Shown in pieces: positions 26,142 through 36,063 of a stretch of DNA of 41,707 nucleotides. The stretch lies in the NCBI GenBank assembly GCA_902826025.1, contig CADEDH010000007.1, positions 97,756 through 139,462 on the forward strand, written 5' to 3'. The DNA comes from an uncultured Actinomycetes bacterium. Its GTDB lineage: Bacteria > Actinomycetota > Acidimicrobiia > Acidimicrobiales > SZUA-35. Both the position numbers and the translations under genes were made by a program. The notes below the pieces were generated by a model that did not search any database, was not told the DNA's origin, and worked only from the letters and a program-made list of their open reading frames with translations. The first letter of the stretch is position 1, and each line of letters begins with the position of its first letter.

Positions 26142-26739
26142 GCACGATCTGCCCGAGTTCGGCGAGGTGGCCGCCATCCTGCGGCGGGGCCCGTCCGACG
26201 TGGTCTACGAGACGCCGTCAGACTCCCTGTGGTCCGCCATAGAGGCCGGGTTGGCCGACGGCGGGGGAGCGGACGCGCCGGCGACCGCGGCCCGGGTGGT
26301 CGACCTCGACGCCCGTCGCCGGGTCCGGCTCCGCATCGCCACCGCTGTGGCCGCGGTGGCGGCCGTACTGCTGGTCGGCGTACCCCTCGCACTGTCGCTG
26401 CGGGGCTCGTCGCCCGAGACGGTTGAGCTCGCGGCCCTGCCGGGCTACGAGGGGTTCGGCGGCCAGGCCGAGCTGGATGGCCGAGAGCTCGAGGTCGACC
26501 TCACGGGCGATCCGCTCCAGGAGGGCGAGTTCTACGAGGTGTGGCTGCTCCAGATCGAGGGCGGCGAGCTGAAGGATCTGGTGGCCCTCGGTACCATCGA
26601 CGCCAGCGGCCACTACAAGATCAGCCAGTCCGTCGACCTCAGCCGTTACAACACGGTGGACGTGTCGATCGAGCCCGACGACGACAACCCGGCCCATTCC
26701 GGGGTGAGCGTGGTCCGGGGCCAACTCCCCCTGGCGTGA
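26131..26739 (+). CDS. RskA-type anti-sigma factor, membrane anchored
   Basis: A 202-residue protein with a cytoplasmic N-terminal part (about 1-65), one membrane helix (about 68-90, IATAVAAVAAVLLVGVPLALSL) and an extracytoplasmic RskA C-terminal domain (about 97-202, with FYEVWLLQIEGGELKDLVALGTIDASG). The usual zinc-containing HxxxCxxC anti-sigma motif is absent, and the N-terminal part is short. GTG 26131 overlaps the sigma gene by 11 bp, so expression is coupled. By family analogy it holds the ECF factor inactive at the membrane until regulated proteolysis. Confidence 0.85.
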   Translation: MAIEHDLPEFGEVAAILRRGPSDVVYETPSDSLWSAIEAGLADGGGADAPATAARVVDLDARRRVRLRIATAVAAVAAVLLVGVPLALSLRGSSPETVELAALPGYEGFGGQAELDGRELEVDLTGDPLQEGEFYEVWLLQIEGGELKDLVALGTIDASGHYKISQSVDLSRYNTVDVSIEPDDDNPAHSGVSVVRGQLPLA

Positions 26740-26741
26740 TC

Positions 26742-26784
26742 GGGCTCCCGCCGCCGGGCCCCCTACGAGGCCCGGCGGGAGCCC
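26742..26784. terminator. Bidirectional terminator between the anti-sigma gene and aroG
   Basis: GGGCTCCCGCC...GGGCC pairs with GGCCCGGCGGGAGCCC, with a 3-nt bulge on the left arm and an 8-nt loop. It fills the 51-bp space between the convergent anti-sigma and aroG stops. Confidence 0.75.
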
Positions 26785-26790
26785 TGATCG

Positions 26791-28146
26791 TCAGCTCTGC
26801 TGAAGCAGCTCGGCGGTGCGGAAGGCGAGATCGAGGCTCTGGCGGGCGTTGAGCCGGGGATCGCACATCGTCTCGTAGCGCTTGCCCAGGTCGGCATGGT
26901 CGACGTTGTCGCCCCCGCCCAGGCACTCGGTCACGTCGTCGCCGGTGAGCTCCACGTGGATGCCGCCGGGCCAGGTGCCCACCGAGCGGTGGGCGTCGAA
27001 GTAGGCGGCCACTTCGGCCAGGATGGCGTCGAAGTGGCGGGTCTTGTGACCGGTTTCGGAGGTGAAGGTGTTGCCGTGCATCGGGTCGCAGGCCCACACC
27101 ACGGGATGGCCGGAGTCTCGCACCGCCCGCAGCAGGGGCGGCAACCGCTCGGCCACCTTGTCGGCCCCCATGCGGGAGATCAGCACCAGGCGGCCCGGTT
27201 CCCGGTCGGGGTCGAGGGCGTCGCAGATCCCCACCGCCTCCTCCGGTGTGGTCGACGGCCCGATCTTGCACCCCAGTGGGTTCTTGACCCCCCGCAGGAA
27301 CTCGAGGTGGGCGCCGTTGAGCTGGCGGGTCCGCTCGCCGATCCACAGCAGGTGGGCCGAGCAGTCGTACCAGTCTCCGGTGAGCGAATCCCGCCGGGTG
27401 AGGGCCTCCTCGTACTGCAGGATGAGGGCCTCGTGGCTGGTGAAGAACTCGGCCTCGTGGATCTCGGGATGCTTCGACGAGATCCCAGCCGCCACCATGA
27501 AGCGCAGCGCCCGGTCGATTTCGGCCGCCAGGTTGGCGTAGCGCTGGCCCTCGGGCGAGCTGGCCACGAACTCCTGGTTCCAGGCCTGGACCCGGGTGAG
27601 GTCGGCGAAGCCGCCCTTGGTGAACGCCCGCAGCAGGTTGAGGGTCGACGATGACTGGTGGTAGACCCGCAGCAGCCGGGCCGGGTCGGGCCGGCGATCG
27701 GGGGCCGAGAACGGCAGGTCGTTCACCATGTGGCCCAGGAACGACGGCAGCTCCACCCCGTCGATCGTTTCGGTGGGGTTGGAGCGGGGCTTGGCGAACT
27801 GGCCGGCGATCCGGCCCACCTTCACCGCTGGTACCCCCGAGGAGTAGGTGAGGACCACGGCCATCTGCAGGATGACCCGCAGCTTGTCCCGGATGGGGTC
27901 GGCCCGGAACGAGTCGAACGATTCGGCGCAGTCTCCCGCCTGGAGGAGGAAGGCCTCCCCCCGGGAGACGGCGGCCAGGCGCTCCCGCAGCTCGCGGGCC
28001 TCGCCAGCGAACACCAGCGGGGGCAGGGTGCCCAACTCCTTCTCCACCTGCTCCAGCTCCCCGGCATCCTGCCAACGGGGCTGTTGGGCGGCGGGAAAGG
28101 CCCGCCAGGTTCCGGGGTCCCAGGTAGAGGTCACGTGATTGTCCAC
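26791..28146 (-). CDS. aroG: 3-deoxy-7-phosphoheptulonate synthase, class II
   Basis: The first enzyme of the shikimate pathway (phosphoenolpyruvate plus erythrose 4-phosphate to DAHP). The N-terminus TWDPGTWRAFPAAQQPRW, the metal-site Cys in LLQAGDCAESF, the KVGRIAGQFAKPRS loop and DPMHGNT are diagnostic of the class II (plant/actinobacterial, AroAII) family. At 451 residues it matches the usual length. GTG 28146 lies 6 nt after a TACACT -10 box that directly follows the terminator of the upstream sigma gene. It may be inhibited allosterically by aromatic amino acids, as other members are; the sequence does not show this. Confidence 0.96.
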   Translation of the reverse strand: MDNHVTSTWDPGTWRAFPAAQQPRWQDAGELEQVEKELGTLPPLVFAGEARELRERLAAVSRGEAFLLQAGDCAESFDSFRADPIRDKLRVILQMAVVLTYSSGVPAVKVGRIAGQFAKPRSNPTETIDGVELPSFLGHMVNDLPFSAPDRRPDPARLLRVYHQSSSTLNLLRAFTKGGFADLTRVQAWNQEFVASSPEGQRYANLAAEIDRALRFMVAAGISSKHPEIHEAEFFTSHEALILQYEEALTRRDSLTGDWYDCSAHLLWIGERTRQLNGAHLEFLRGVKNPLGCKIGPSTTPEEAVGICDALDPDREPGRLVLISRMGADKVAERLPPLLRAVRDSGHPVVWACDPMHGNTFTSETGHKTRHFDAILAEVAAYFDAHRSVGTWPGGIHVELTGDDVTECLGGGDNVDHADLGKRYETMCDPRLNARQSLDLAFRTAELLQQS

Positions 28147-28152
28147 TGACCC

Positions 28153-28158
28153 AGTGTA
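28153..28158 (-). promoter_or_regulatory. -10 box of aroG (leaderless type)
   Basis: On the minus strand TACACT (28158-28153) is followed by 6 nt and GTG 28146. The -35 region would fall inside the terminator hairpin of the preceding sigma gene. Confidence 0.55.
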
Positions 28159-28161
28159 AAA

Positions 28162-28194
28162 GAGAGAAAGCCGCCCTGAGGGCGGCTTTCTCTC
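28162..28194 (-). terminator. Strong intrinsic terminator of the sigma-70 gene
   Basis: Perfect 15-nt arms (28162-28176 and 28180-28194) with a 3-nt loop. On the minus strand the stem ends in a T/C-rich run continuing into TTTT. It starts 21 bp past the sigma gene stop. Confidence 0.9.
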
Positions 28195-28215
28195 AGGTTC
28201 GTAGAACCGGAACGA

Positions 28216-29055
<840 letters not shown>

Positions 29056-29254
29056 GGGCGTGTTTCTTCGATCGATTGCTTGCGGGGGCTTGGACAAGGA
29101 AGTTTTCCCTATCGCTGCGACTTGCTAGGCTCGTTGTTCCGGCGTGGTTGTGGATCCTGTCCGAGTGGGATGGATCTCTCTGAACGCGTACCGGGCGGGT
29201 CTAGAGCGCTACAAGTCCAAACACTCTTTCTACTACGAACCATCCCGCTTGTGG

Positions 29255-29270
29255 AGTGACATCCGTCACT
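29255..29270. promoter_or_regulatory. Inverted repeat upstream of nadD
   Basis: AGTGAC and GTCACT are perfect 6-nt arms separated by ATCC. It ends 23 bp before the nadD -10 box, so it overlaps the expected -35/upstream region and could bind a dimeric regulator. Confidence 0.45.
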
Positions 29271-29293
29271 TCTGGCATGTTTTTCTCACGGGA

Positions 29294-29299
29294 TACGGT
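29294..29299 (+). promoter_or_regulatory. -10 box of nadD
   Basis: TACGGT is followed by 9 nt and ATG 29309. Confidence 0.4.
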
Positions 29300-29308
29300 A
29301 GCGAGTCG

Positions 29309-29911
29309 ATGTCCGGGGCTATAGCACAGCGTCCGAAGCGGGTGGGAATCCTGGGCGGTACCTTCGATCCACCCCATCTGGGGCATCTCGTTGTGGCTGA
29401 TCAGGTGCTCGACCAGCTTGGCCTCGACGAGGTGCGACTCGTCGTCAACAACTCGCCCTGGCAGAAGGTGGGCGAGCGGGAGATCACACCGCCCCAGCGC
29501 CGCTTGGCCCTGGTGGCGGCGGCGGTGGGGGCGGCCCCTCGGGTGGCGGCCTCTGGGGTGGAGATCGAGCTGGGTGGACCCAGCTACAGCCTGGTGACGT
29601 TGGAAGCCCTGAGCGCTCGGGAGCCGGGGACCGAATGGCTGGTGGTGGTGGGGGCCGACGCCGCCGCCGGGCTCGACACCTGGCACCGGGCTGACGAATT
29701 GCGGGAGCGGCACGAGTTCGTGGTGGTCAACCGGCCCGGCCACGAGGGGCCGCCGCCTTCCGGGTGGCGGTGCCGGCCGGTTGAGATCCCGGCGCTCGAC
29801 GTGTCGAGCAGCGAGCTGCGGCGGCTGGTGGCTTCCGGCCGGTCGATCCGGTGGCTCACACCGGACCCGGTAGTGGAGCTGATCGACCGGTGGCGGCTTT
29901 ATAGGGGTTGA
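29309..29911 (+). CDS. nadD: Nicotinate-nucleotide adenylyltransferase
   Basis: A cytoplasmic enzyme of NAD synthesis (nicotinate mononucleotide plus ATP to deamido-NAD). The nucleotidyl-transferase motif GGTFDPPHLGHL lies near residues 15-26, and the C-terminal ATP-site motif VSSSELRRLV replaces the usual ISST-x-IR. The 200-residue length is normal. ATG 29309 is chosen because it begins right before the conserved strand and follows a -10 box; an in-frame GTG at 29144 would add 55 unconserved residues. rsfS lies 57 bp downstream, a common pairing in bacteria. Confidence 0.94.
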   Translation: MSGAIAQRPKRVGILGGTFDPPHLGHLVVADQVLDQLGLDEVRLVVNNSPWQKVGEREITPPQRRLALVAAAVGAAPRVAASGVEIELGGPSYSLVTLEALSAREPGTEWLVVVGADAAAGLDTWHRADELRERHEFVVVNRPGHEGPPPSGWRCRPVEIPALDVSSSELRRLVASGRSIRWLTPDPVVELIDRWRLYRG

Positions 29912-29968
29912 TGTCACACCGTGGGGCTACTGTGGATGGAACCACCAACCTGATCGAAGGAGCCTCGT

Positions 29969-30352
29969 CTGAGCCCCAGCCCCATCACCGCCACGAACCT
30001 CGATGCCGAGTTGCTGCAATGGGTCCGCGTCGCCGTCCAGGCCGCCGACGACAAGCAGGGCCGGGATACCGAGGCTTTCTTCGTGGGAGAGATCCTCGGC
30101 ATCACCGACTGGTTCGTCGTCACCTCCGGGGGCAGCTCCCGGCAGGTACGGGCGATCATGGAGGCGGTGGAGGAGGAGGTCGCCCAGGCGGGCGGCCCCA
30201 AGCCGCTGCGTATCGAGGGTCAGGAGACCCTCACCTGGGTGCTGATGGACTACGGCGCCTTCGTGGTCCATGTGTTCAGCGCCGAGGCGCGTGACTACTA
30301 CGACCTCGAACGCCTCTGGAAAGACGTGCCCCGCCTGAACGACGTGGCCTGA
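29969..30352 (+). CDS. rsfS: Ribosome silencing factor RsfS, probable CTG start
   Basis: A small protein that binds uL14 on the 50S subunit and blocks subunit joining in starvation. The core AADDKQGRDTEAFFVGEILGITDWFVVTSGGSSRQVRAIMEAVEEEV...DYGAFVVHVFSAEARDYYDLERLW is diagnostic. The frame has a stop at 29951, and between it and the conserved core the only near-cognate starts are CTG 29969 and TTG 30011. CTG has an ideal Shine-Dalgarno, AAGGAG (29957-29962), 6 nt upstream, while TTG has none. I therefore place the start at CTG 29969, giving 127 residues; TTG 30011 (113 residues) is the conservative alternative. Confidence 0.88.
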   Translation: MSPSPITATNLDAELLQWVRVAVQAADDKQGRDTEAFFVGEILGITDWFVVTSGGSSRQVRAIMEAVEEEVAQAGGPKPLRIEGQETLTWVLMDYGAFVVHVFSAEARDYYDLERLWKDVPRLNDVA

Positions 30353-30355
30353 GGG

Positions 30356-30379
30356 GGGGCGGGCCGGCCGGTCCGCCCC
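30356..30379. terminator. Bidirectional terminator between rsfS and dedA
   Basis: GGGGCGGGCCGG and CCGGTCCGCCCC are contiguous inverted arms (one G-U pair), forming a stem of about 10 bp with a 4-nt loop, in the 31-bp gap between convergent stops. Confidence 0.65.
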
Positions 30380-30383
30380 GGCC

Positions 30384-31025
30384 TCAGTGGCTGGAGCTCA
30401 CCTCGGTCCGGCGGTGGCGCACCGTCTCGAACACGATCGGTACCAGGGAGATGGCCACCACGGCGATCAGAGCGATCTCGACGTTGTTGCGCACCACGTC
30501 GATCTCGCCCAGGAAGTAGCCGGCCAGCGTCACCCCGGCACCCCACAGGAGACCGCCCACCACGTTGAACTTCACGAACGTGCGGTAGTCCATGTGGCCG
30601 ATGCCGGCCACGACAGGAGCGAATGTGCGGACGATCGGCACGAAGCGGGCCAGCACGATGGCCTTGGCCCCGTGTTTGTCGAGGAAGCGCTGGGCCTTCA
30701 CCACGTTCTCGGGGTTGAACAGGCGCGACCGGGGGCGGTCGAAGAGCGTGGGGCCCACCTTGCGGCCGAAGAGGTAGCCCACCTGATCGCCGACGATGGC
30801 GGCGATGGAGATGACGGCCACGACGATGGCGATGTGGGGCAGCTTGTTGCCGCCGGTGTCGCTCGACAGCAGGCCGGCGATGAACAGCAGCGAGTCGCCC
30901 GGGAGGAAGAAGCCGATCAGGAGGCCTGATTCGGCGAACACGATCAGGGCCACCAACAGGAGGCCGCCCTTCTCGATGAGCCACTCCGGCTCGAGGAATG
31001 ACGGGAGCAGGGCCAGGAGGTTCAT
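30384..31025 (-). CDS. DedA-family membrane protein
   Basis: A 213-residue polytopic inner-membrane protein (about 4-5 hydrophobic segments) of the DedA/VTT family, whose members act in undecaprenyl-phosphate or phospholipid recycling. Conserved features are FAESGLLIGFFLPGDSLLF near residues 30-48 and the basic motif FVPIVRTFAPVVAGIG near residues 125-145, both essential in E. coli DedA proteins. ATG 31025 overlaps the stop of the upstream molybdopterin oxidoreductase (ATGA), so it is translated by coupling with it, an unusual partner. Confidence 0.92.
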   Translation of the reverse strand: MNLLALLPSFLEPEWLIEKGGLLLVALIVFAESGLLIGFFLPGDSLLFIAGLLSSDTGGNKLPHIAIVVAVISIAAIVGDQVGYLFGRKVGPTLFDRPRSRLFNPENVVKAQRFLDKHGAKAIVLARFVPIVRTFAPVVAGIGHMDYRTFVKFNVVGGLLWGAGVTLAGYFLGEIDVVRNNVEIALIAVVAISLVPIVFETVRHRRTEVSSSH

Positions 31026-33103
31026 GCCCGCCCGACTGTACCCGGGGCCACCTCCACCAACGCGTCGCAGAAGGTGGGGCCGCCGCCCAGATCACCGATG
31101 CGGTCGGCGGTGAGAGCGTTCGCTCCCGGCCCGTCGGTCAGCCACCGCCCGAAGGGCACCACGACGGTGCCCCGTGCCACGTGGTCGGTCACGGCGGCGA
31201 AGCCCGACACCTCGCCCCGGTCGTTGACCACCCGCACGGGGTCGCCGTCGGCCAGGCCCCGGGCGGCGGCGTCAGCCGGGTTGATCTCGATCAGGGTGCG
31301 GGGCTCGGCCCCCAGCAGCACGGGCAGATGGGCGTAGGACGAGTTGACCGAGTGGGGTCGCTTCAACGTCAGCAGGCGAAGCGGGAAGCGGCGGGCGAGA
31401 TCGGGCCGGGTCTCGGGGCTCTCGGCCGGCGGCCGGTAGTGGGGCACCGGACCGAGACCGAACGCCCGGTCGAAGACCTCCGAGGCGAACCCGAACCGGC
31501 CACCCGGCTCGGGGAAGCCGCCGTGGGCGAACGGGGTGTCGCCACCGGGGTGGGGTACCCGCACGAAGCCCTCGGTGTCCAGCCGCTCGTAGCCGGCGCC
31601 GACCGCCTCGGCTCCCGAGCCGTCGAGGCAGTAGCGGATCAGCTCGTCGTCGCTCATGGCGAACACGGGCTCGTCGAGGCCCAACCGCCGGGCCAGCAGC
31701 CGGGCCACCTCGGCGTTGGCCTTGGCCTGGCCCAGCGGGGCGATGGCGGACCGGTTGCGGCTCACGTAGTTGAAGCCCCAGGAGCCCACGAGCTCGTCGT
31801 GCTCGATCATCGACGGCGCGGGGAGCACGAGGTCGGCGTAGCGGGCGGTGTCGGTGACGAACAGGTCGTGGACCACGGTGAAGAGGTCGTCGCGGGCCAG
31901 ACCGGCCAGCACCCGGTTCTGGTCGGCCGTGATCACGGCCGGGTTCGAGTTCCACACGAACAGGGCCTTGACCGGCGGGGCCAGCTGAGGGTCGGTGAGC
32001 ACCCGACCCAGCTGGATCATGTTCACCCGACGGGTGGGAGGGATCGGACCCCACAGCTTCTCGTAGTTGAGCAGCCCCATGGTGCGGGCGTTGACGATGC
32101 CTCCACCCCGGTGGCGCCACTGGCCGGTGAGAGCGGGCAGGCACTGGATGGCCCGCACGGCCGAGCCGGCCCCGTCGGCCCGTTGCATGCCCACGCCGAA
32201 GCGGATGGCGGCCGGCGCCGTGGTGGCCAGCGCCACGGCCAGCTCCTCCACCGCCTCGGCCGACAGCCCGGTCTCGGCCGCTGTCCGCTCGGGGGTCCAG
32301 GGCGCCACCTCCGCGGCGTAGGCGTCGAAGCCCGTGGTGTGCTCGGCGATGAACGCCTGGTCGGCCAGACCCCGTTCGATGATCACGTGGCCCAGGCCGA
32401 GGGCCAGCGCCCCGTCGGTGCCGGGGTGCAGGGCGAGATGGGTGTCGGCCCGGCGGGCGGTGGGGGAGCGGTAGGGGTCGACGACCACGAGGCGGGCCCC
32501 GGCCTTGCGGGCCTTGCGCATCAGATCCCAACCGTGGATCGAGGTGGACACCACGTCGATGCCCCAGCACACGATCAGGCGGCTCTCCACCAGCAACTCG
32601 GGGTCGGCCTGGAGTGGGGTGGTCATGGCCCGGTTGATGGCCAGGGCCTGGCCGCCGCAGATGGCCCGCTCCAGCTGGGTTGCACCCAGACGGTGGAACA
32701 GCCGGTAGGTGGGGCCGAAGGCCGACAGCGCCCCCATCGAGCCCAGGTAGGAGAAGGGCAGGATGGCCTCGCCCCCGTGTCGGGCGATGATGGCGGTCCA
32801 CCGCTCGGCGATCTCGTCGATGGCGTCGGTCCAGCTCACGGGCTCGAACCGGCCCTCGCCCTTGGGGCCGGTGCGGCGCAGCGGGTGGAGCACCCGGTCG
32901 GGGCTGTAGACCCGCTCCAGATACCGGTCGACCTTGGAGCACAGGTGGCGGCCGGTGACCGGATGGGTGCTGTCGGCCCGGATGCCGACGGCCACGCCGT
33001 CGGTCACCGTCACCTGGGCTGAGCAGGCGTCGGGGCAGTCGTGGGTGCAGGTGATTCGATGGACGGTGGTGCCCCCGGGGCCCTCGTTAGTCACGGGAGC
33101 CAT
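31022..33103 (-). CDS. Molybdopterin-dependent oxidoreductase (formate dehydrogenase/DMSO reductase superfamily)
   Basis: The 693-residue protein has an N-terminal Fe4S4 motif (CTHDCPDAC...GRHLCSK), the Mo/W-bisMGD core and a C-terminal molydop-binding domain ([51 protein letters not shown]). The metal ligand is probably the Cys in ERAICGGQA; there is no selenocysteine codon. No electron-transfer or membrane-anchor subunit and no twin-arginine signal is visible, so it is probably a single-subunit cytoplasmic oxidoreductase of unknown substrate. The start is ATG 33103, with ATG 33124 as an in-frame alternative. It diverges from leuS with only 29 bp between starts and is coupled to dedA. Confidence 0.9.
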   Translation of the reverse strand: MAPVTNEGPGGTTVHRITCTHDCPDACSAQVTVTDGVAVGIRADSTHPVTGRHLCSKVDRYLERVYSPDRVLHPLRRTGPKGEGRFEPVSWTDAIDEIAERWTAIIARHGGEAILPFSYLGSMGALSAFGPTYRLFHRLGATQLERAICGGQALAINRAMTTPLQADPELLVESRLIVCWGIDVVSTSIHGWDLMRKARKAGARLVVVDPYRSPTARRADTHLALHPGTDGALALGLGHVIIERGLADQAFIAEHTTGFDAYAAEVAPWTPERTAAETGLSAEAVEELAVALATTAPAAIRFGVGMQRADGAGSAVRAIQCLPALTGQWRHRGGGIVNARTMGLLNYEKLWGPIPPTRRVNMIQLGRVLTDPQLAPPVKALFVWNSNPAVITADQNRVLAGLARDDLFTVVHDLFVTDTARYADLVLPAPSMIEHDELVGSWGFNYVSRNRSAIAPLGQAKANAEVARLLARRLGLDEPVFAMSDDELIRYCLDGSGAEAVGAGYERLDTEGFVRVPHPGGDTPFAHGGFPEPGGRFGFASEVFDRAFGLGPVPHYRPPAESPETRPDLARRFPLRLLTLKRPHSVNSSYAHLPVLLGAEPRTLIEINPADAAARGLADGDPVRVVNDRGEVSGFAAVTDHVARGTVVVPFGRWLTDGPGANALTADRIGDLGGGPTFCDALVEVAPGTVGRA

Positions 33104-33118
33104 GGTCGCACATGCCCG

Positions 33119-33124
33119 TATCAT
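33119..33124 (+). promoter_or_regulatory. -10 box of leuS (leaderless type)
   Basis: TATCAT is followed by 8 nt and ATG 33133. The divergent molybdopterin oxidoreductase promoter must overlap this region. Confidence 0.5.
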
Positions 33125-33132
33125 TGATCCCT

Positions 33133-35994
33133 ATGACGAACCTGCCGCCCTCCGGAACCGGCGCCGATCTGCCGCCCCATCGCTACAACGCCGCGCTGGC
33201 CCAGGAGATCGAGCTCCGCTGGCAGGACCGGTGGGATGCCGAGGGCACGTTCGAGGCACCGAACCCGGCCGGGCCGCTGGCCGACGCCGACCGGTTGGCC
33301 GACCGACCCAAGCGGTTCGTGCTCGACATGTTTCCCTACCCGTCGGGGGCGGGCCTGCACGTGGGCCACCCTCTGGGCTACATCGGCACCGACGTGTACG
33401 GCCGGTTCCGCCGGATGATGGGCGAGAACGTGCTGCACTCGATCGGCTACGACGCCTTCGGCCTGCCGGCCGAGCAGTACGCCATCGACACCGGTACCCA
33501 TCCCCGGGTCCGCACCGAGCAGAACATCGAGATCATGCGGCGCCAGCTGCGGCGCCTGGGCCTTGCCCACGACCAGCGCCGGTCGGTGGCCACCACCGAC
33601 GAGGCCTACTACCGCTGGACCCAGTGGATCTTCCTGCAGATCTACAACGCCTGGTACGACGAGACCAAGGGCCAGGCCCGGCCGGTGGCCGAGCTGGAGG
33701 CCGAGCTGGCCAGCGGGTCGCGCCCCACCCCCGACGGGCGGCCCTGGTCGCAGCTGAGCCGCACCGAGCAGCGGGCCCTGATCGACTCCCACCGCCTCGT
33801 CTACCTGAGCGAGGCGCCGGTGAACTGGTGCCCCGGGCTGGGCACGGTGCTGGCCAACGAGGAGGTCACAGCCGACGGGCGCTCCGACCGGGGCAACTAT
33901 CCGGTGTTCAAGAAGCGCATGCGGCAGTGGATGATGCGGATCACGGCCTACGCCGACCGCCTGCTCGACGACCTGGACGCGCTCGACTGGCCCGAGTCCA
34001 TCAAGACCATGCAGCGCAACTGGATCGGCCGGTCGCACGGAGCCAACGTCAGCTTCGCCTCACCGGCGGGCGCGATCCGGGTGTTCACCACCCGGCCCGA
34101 CACTCTGTTCGGGGCCACGTTCATGGTGTTGTCGCCCGAGCACCCGATGGTGGGCGAGCTGACCACGGCCGATCAGGCCGAGGCAGTGGCCGCCTACCAG
34201 CGGGAGGCCGCAGCCAAGAAGGACGTCGACCGCCAGGACGAGAGCCGGGAGAAGACCGGCGTGTTCACCGGCTCCTACGCCACGAACCCGGTCACCGGCA
34301 CCGAGATCCCGGTGTGGATCGCCGACTACGTGCTGATGGGTTACGGCACCGGGGCCATCATGGCCGTGCCCTCCGGCGATCAGCGGGACTTCGAGTTCGC
34401 CCGCCGCTTCGGCCTGCCCATCGTGGCCACCCAGATGCCACCCGACGCCTGGTTCGAGGGCCACGGGACCACCCCCTCGGTGTCGTGCGATACCTGGCCC
34501 GAGGCCTACGTGGGCGAGGGCACCTACGTGAACTCGGCCAACGACTCCCTCATGCTCGACGGTGAGCGCACCATGGTCGAGGCCGTAGCCCTGATCAGCG
34601 CCTGGCTTGAGCGCAACGGGGTGGGGGAGGCCACGATCACGTTCCGCCTCCGGGACTGGCTGTTCGCCCGCCAGCGCTACTGGGGCGAGCCGTTCCCCAT
34701 CCTGTGGGACGACAACGACATGCCGGTGGCCGTGCCCGACCATCTGCTGCCGGTGCTGCTGCCCCCGCTGGAGGACTTCAAGCCGGTAGCGGCCGACCCC
34801 GACGACGCCACCTCCGAGCCCGAGCTGCCGCTGGGCCGGGTGAAGGAGTGGGCCGAGCTGACGCTCGACCTGGGCGACGGTCCCCGCCGCTACAAGCGCG
34901 ACCTGAACGTGATGCCCCAGTGGGCCGGCTCGTGCTGGTACGAGCTGCGCTACCTCGACCCCACCAACACTCAGGCCTTCGTCGACGCCGAGGTGGAGCG
35001 GTATTGGATGGGCCCCCAGGGCAACGGCCATCCGGGTGGCGTCGATCTGTACGTGGGCGGCGTGGAGCACGCCGTGCTGCACCTGCTGTACGCCCGGTTC
35101 TGGCACAAGGTGCTGTTCGACCTGGGGCACCTGTCGTCGTGGGAGCCTTACCACCGCCTGTTCAACCAGGGCTACATCCAGGCCTACGCCTACACCGATG
35201 GCCGGGGTCTGAACGTGGAGGCCTCGGAGGTGATCGAGAACCCGCCCGGGGTGTGGACCCACAACGGCGAACCCGTCACCCGGGTCTACGGGAAGATGGG
35301 CAAGAGCCTCAAGAACATCGTCACGCCCGACGAGATGTGCGCCACCTACGGGGCCGACACCCTGCGCCTGTACGAGATGTCGATGGGGCCATTCGACGCC
35401 TCACGGCCCTGGAGCACCCGTGATGTGGTGGGCATGTCGCGCTTCCTGCAGCGGGTGTGGCGCCTGTTCGTCGACGAGGAGACCGGACGGTTCCAGGTGG
35501 TCGACGCCGGCGTTGACGGTGGAGCCGATCCGGCCACCCTGGCCGCCCTGCACCGCACGATCGCCGGTGTCTCCGCCGACTACGACGGGCTGCGGTTCAA
35601 CACCGCCGTGTCGAAGCTGATCGAGCTGGTCAACCACCTCACCAAGGCCGACGAGCCGATGGTGCGCTCGGTGGCCGAGCCGCTCACGGTCATGCTGTCG
35701 CCCCTCGTGCCCCATCTGGCCGAGGAGCTGTGGCAGCGCCTGGGCCACACCACCACGATCAGCTACGAGCCGTTCCCGGTGGCCGACGCCTCGCTGCTGG
35801 TGGCCGACACGGTGGAGTACGCCGTGCAGGTCAAGGGCAAGGTGCGGAGCCGCATCACGGTGCCGGCCGACGCCGACGATGCGACGGTGGAAGCAGCCGC
35901 CCTGGCCGACGACAAGATCGTCGACCTCTTGGCCGGCGCCGCCCCCCGCCGGGTGATCGTGGTCAAGGGCAGCATGGTCAACATCGTGCCCTAA
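33133..35994 (+). CDS. leuS: Leucyl-tRNA synthetase
   Basis: A class Ia aminoacyl-tRNA synthetase charging tRNA-Leu, 953 residues. The HIGH-type motif is LHVGHPLGY near residue 75, and the KMSKS-type motif appears as [11 protein letters not shown] near residue 720. A CP1 editing domain (with [21 protein letters not shown]) and a C-terminal anticodon-binding region are present. The length is in the actinobacterial range. ATG 33133 is supported by a -10 box 8 nt upstream; a longer start at 33112 is unlikely. Tandem hairpins follow the stop. Confidence 0.97.
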   Translation: MTNLPPSGTGADLPPHRYNAALAQEIELRWQDRWDAEGTFEAPNPAGPLADADRLADRPKRFVLDMFPYPSGAGLHVGHPLGYIGTDVYGRFRRMMGENVLHSIGYDAFGLPAEQYAIDTGTHPRVRTEQNIEIMRRQLRRLGLAHDQRRSVATTDEAYYRWTQWIFLQIYNAWYDETKGQARPVAELEAELASGSRPTPDGRPWSQLSRTEQRALIDSHRLVYLSEAPVNWCPGLGTVLANEEVTADGRSDRGNYPVFKKRMRQWMMRITAYADRLLDDLDALDWPESIKTMQRNWIGRSHGANVSFASPAGAIRVFTTRPDTLFGATFMVLSPEHPMVGELTTADQAEAVAAYQREAAAKKDVDRQDESREKTGVFTGSYATNPVTGTEIPVWIADYVLMGYGTGAIMAVPSGDQRDFEFARRFGLPIVATQMPPDAWFEGHGTTPSVSCDTWPEAYVGEGTYVNSANDSLMLDGERTMVEAVALISAWLERNGVGEATITFRLRDWLFARQRYWGEPFPILWDDNDMPVAVPDHLLPVLLPPLEDFKPVAADPDDATSEPELPLGRVKEWAELTLDLGDGPRRYKRDLNVMPQWAGSCWYELRYLDPTNTQAFVDAEVERYWMGPQGNGHPGGVDLYVGGVEHAVLHLLYARFWHKVLFDLGHLSSWEPYHRLFNQGYIQAYAYTDGRGLNVEASEVIENPPGVWTHNGEPVTRVYGKMGKSLKNIVTPDEMCATYGADTLRLYEMSMGPFDASRPWSTRDVVGMSRFLQRVWRLFVDEETGRFQVVDAGVDGGADPATLAALHRTIAGVSADYDGLRFNTAVSKLIELVNHLTKADEPMVRSVAEPLTVMLSPLVPHLAEELWQRLGHTTTISYEPFPVADASLLVADTVEYAVQVKGKVRSRITVPADADDATVEAAALADDKIVDLLAGAAPRRVIVVKGSMVNIVP

Positions 35995-35998
35995 ACCT

Positions 35999-36029
35999 GG
36001 GGGCTGCGCCCCCGGCTGCCTGCGGCAGC
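35999..36029. terminator. Tandem hairpins after leuS
   Basis: GGGGG-CTGCG-CCCCC (35999-36013) and GCTGCC-TGC-GGCAGC (36015-36029) follow the leuS stop by 4 bp and precede the convergent nucleoside-hydrolase-like gene. They probably end transcription from both sides. Confidence 0.7.
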
Positions 36030-36063
36030 TCCCCATCGCCGTCGGGGGCCCAACCCCGCCGGG

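Larger units (their letters stand above)
29056..29308. other. 253-bp divergent intergenic region between sigma gene and nadD
   Basis: This is the longest non-coding stretch after the tRNA region and is visibly less GC-rich than its surroundings. It holds a 16-bp inverted repeat (29255-29270), a nadD -10 box (TACGGT, 29294-29299), and an isolated TAGGCT (29126-29131) that could be a further -10 box. The nadD frame is open back to 29144, but the translated upstream part has no family similarity. A small RNA or long leader is possible; I see no defined structure beyond the repeat. Confidence 0.5.

Noticed and set aside
29144..29308. A 55-residue N-terminal extension of nadD
   Set aside because: The open frame has no family similarity and lower GC, and a -10 box lies just before ATG 29309.
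31022..33022. A 674-codon plus-strand open frame opposite the molybdopterin oxidoreductase
   Set aside because: The minus-strand frame carries Fe-S and MGD motifs, while the plus-strand frame has none.
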